A DNA stretch of 5,041 bases from NCBI GenBank assembly GCA_905215345.1, contig CAJMPR010000047.1, positions 1-5,041 on the forward strand, read 5' to 3'. Below, in pieces: positions 4,492-5,041 of the stretch. Numbering within the stretch: position 1 is the first letter of the stretch; each line of letters opens with the position of its first letter. Below the pieces are notes generated by a model, which worked only from the letters and a program-made list of their open reading frames with translations, had not been told where the DNA came from and made no database searches. Origin of the DNA: an uncultured bacterium. Lineage in GTDB: Bacteria; Bacteroidota; Bacteroidia; Bacteroidales; Bacteroidaceae. The position numbers and the translations under genes are program-made.

Positions 4492-5040
4492 TTACGGCTC
4501 ATACCCTTCATAATAGTAAGATTGGGTAATACCTTTAAAAATAACCTCACGATCGTTTACACGGTCTGTAACCGCCTTATTTAGTAACGTCCGTAGCTCT
4601 AAATCATTAATAGGGCTTCTTTCCATCGCTTGCAAATACAGAACCTTATCCACGTTTTGCCAGTCAATAACAACGGAAAGCCGTTTTTTCAGGATCATGT
4701 CAAGCCAAATGCGGGTAGATCGCCCGTTCCCTTCCATGAACGGGTGCGCCACGTTCATTTCCACGTATTTCGCTATGATCTCGTCAAATGTAGTTTCCGG
4801 CATCTTCTCTATCACGGGTAGTATCGCATCCAAGTACAAGCAGTTGGCAAAGCGGAAATTCCCCTTTGATATGTTGAGTTTACGCACCTTTCCGGCAAAG
4901 TCGTACAATCCATCAAAAAGATAACGATGTATGTCGCATAAGCCCTTCACGGTTCCCACCTCGATACGATCTATATCGCCGGTATCAAACAGGGCGTGAG
5001 CCTTTACAAGGCTTAATCTGTCTATTTCTTTCGTGTTCAT
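4492..5040 (-). CDS. fic: Class III Fic AMP-transferase with self-inhibitory helix
   Basis: A 182-aa Fic-domain enzyme that transfers AMP from ATP to a hydroxyl side chain of a target protein in the cytoplasm. The full active motif HPFMEGNGRSTR is at 99-110 (His99 base, Glu103 for metal, Gly/Asn/Gly/Arg for phosphates). The target-docking flap is at about 56-69 (NISKGNFRFANCLY). The C-terminus has SYYYEG (174-179), the [S/T]xxxE[G/N] inhibitory motif whose Glu (178) blocks productive ATP binding; its C-terminal position defines class III. Whole-length similarity to the Neisseria meningitidis enzyme NmFic, recalled from memory, is very high. NmFic is controlled by tetramer dissociation and auto-modification of a Tyr in this helix and modifies DNA gyrase. 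The ATG abuts the window edge, so the promoter is unseen, but length matches NmFic. It converges on the TerS-like gene and is transcribed separately. It looks intact and active. Confidence 0.93.
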   Translation of the reverse strand: MNTKEIDRLSLVKAHALFDTGDIDRIEVGTVKGLCDIHRYLFDGLYDFAGKVRKLNISKGNFRFANCLYLDAILPVIEKMPETTFDEIIAKYVEMNVAHPFMEGNGRSTRIWLDMILKKRLSVVIDWQNVDKVLYLQAMERSPINDLELRTLLNKAVTDRVNDREVIFKGITQSYYYEGYEP

Positions 5041-5041
5041 A

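Overview
The window looks like an accessory mobile element, a phage or phage satellite, in a Bacteroidota host (Bacteroides/Parabacteroides-like). The host call is an inference. It rests on A/T-rich gene leaders with no Shine-Dalgarno in front of most starts, and on protein signatures I associate with Bacteroidales elements: an 'AKSRKTF' Walker A in the helicase, 'KIGRDRQSD' in the VRR-NUC-type nuclease, and a short TerS-like protein ending in a CxxC motif. No integrase, capsid gene, tRNA or rRNA is visible.

Layout, left to right. Bases 7-1486 hold a small unknown protein followed by a RecA-fold/RepA-like helicase ATPase with its own strong Shine-Dalgarno. The ATPase ends in an SSB-like C-terminal tip. 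Its 3' end overlaps a second strong Shine-Dalgarno that opens a 33-codon reading frame. This runs into a 155-bp intergenic block of repeated CGGGTA(C) motifs and a large G/C-armed palindrome, a candidate replication origin or protein-binding site. From 1642 to 3570 there is a co-directional run of a VRR-NUC-like nuclease, two 65-aa proteins, a 238-aa unknown and an 88-aa unknown, tightly packed. After a very A/T-rich 142-bp gap comes a small-terminase-like protein (3713-4204). A 287-bp convergent intergenic region then carries several separate dyad structures, including two nearly identical 17-bp dyads 31 bp apart. The right end is a reverse-strand class III Fic AMP-transferase with its C-terminal self-inhibitory motif.

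Working model (inference): helicase, repeat/palindrome block and nuclease form a DNA replication/processing module; the small genes up to the TerS-like gene form a packaging or interference module; fic is separately transcribed cargo. A TerS-like gene not followed by a large terminase gene, next to a replication module, is the arrangement of phage satellites such as PICIs. The window is too short to separate a satellite from a rearranged prophage or an incomplete view of a phage.
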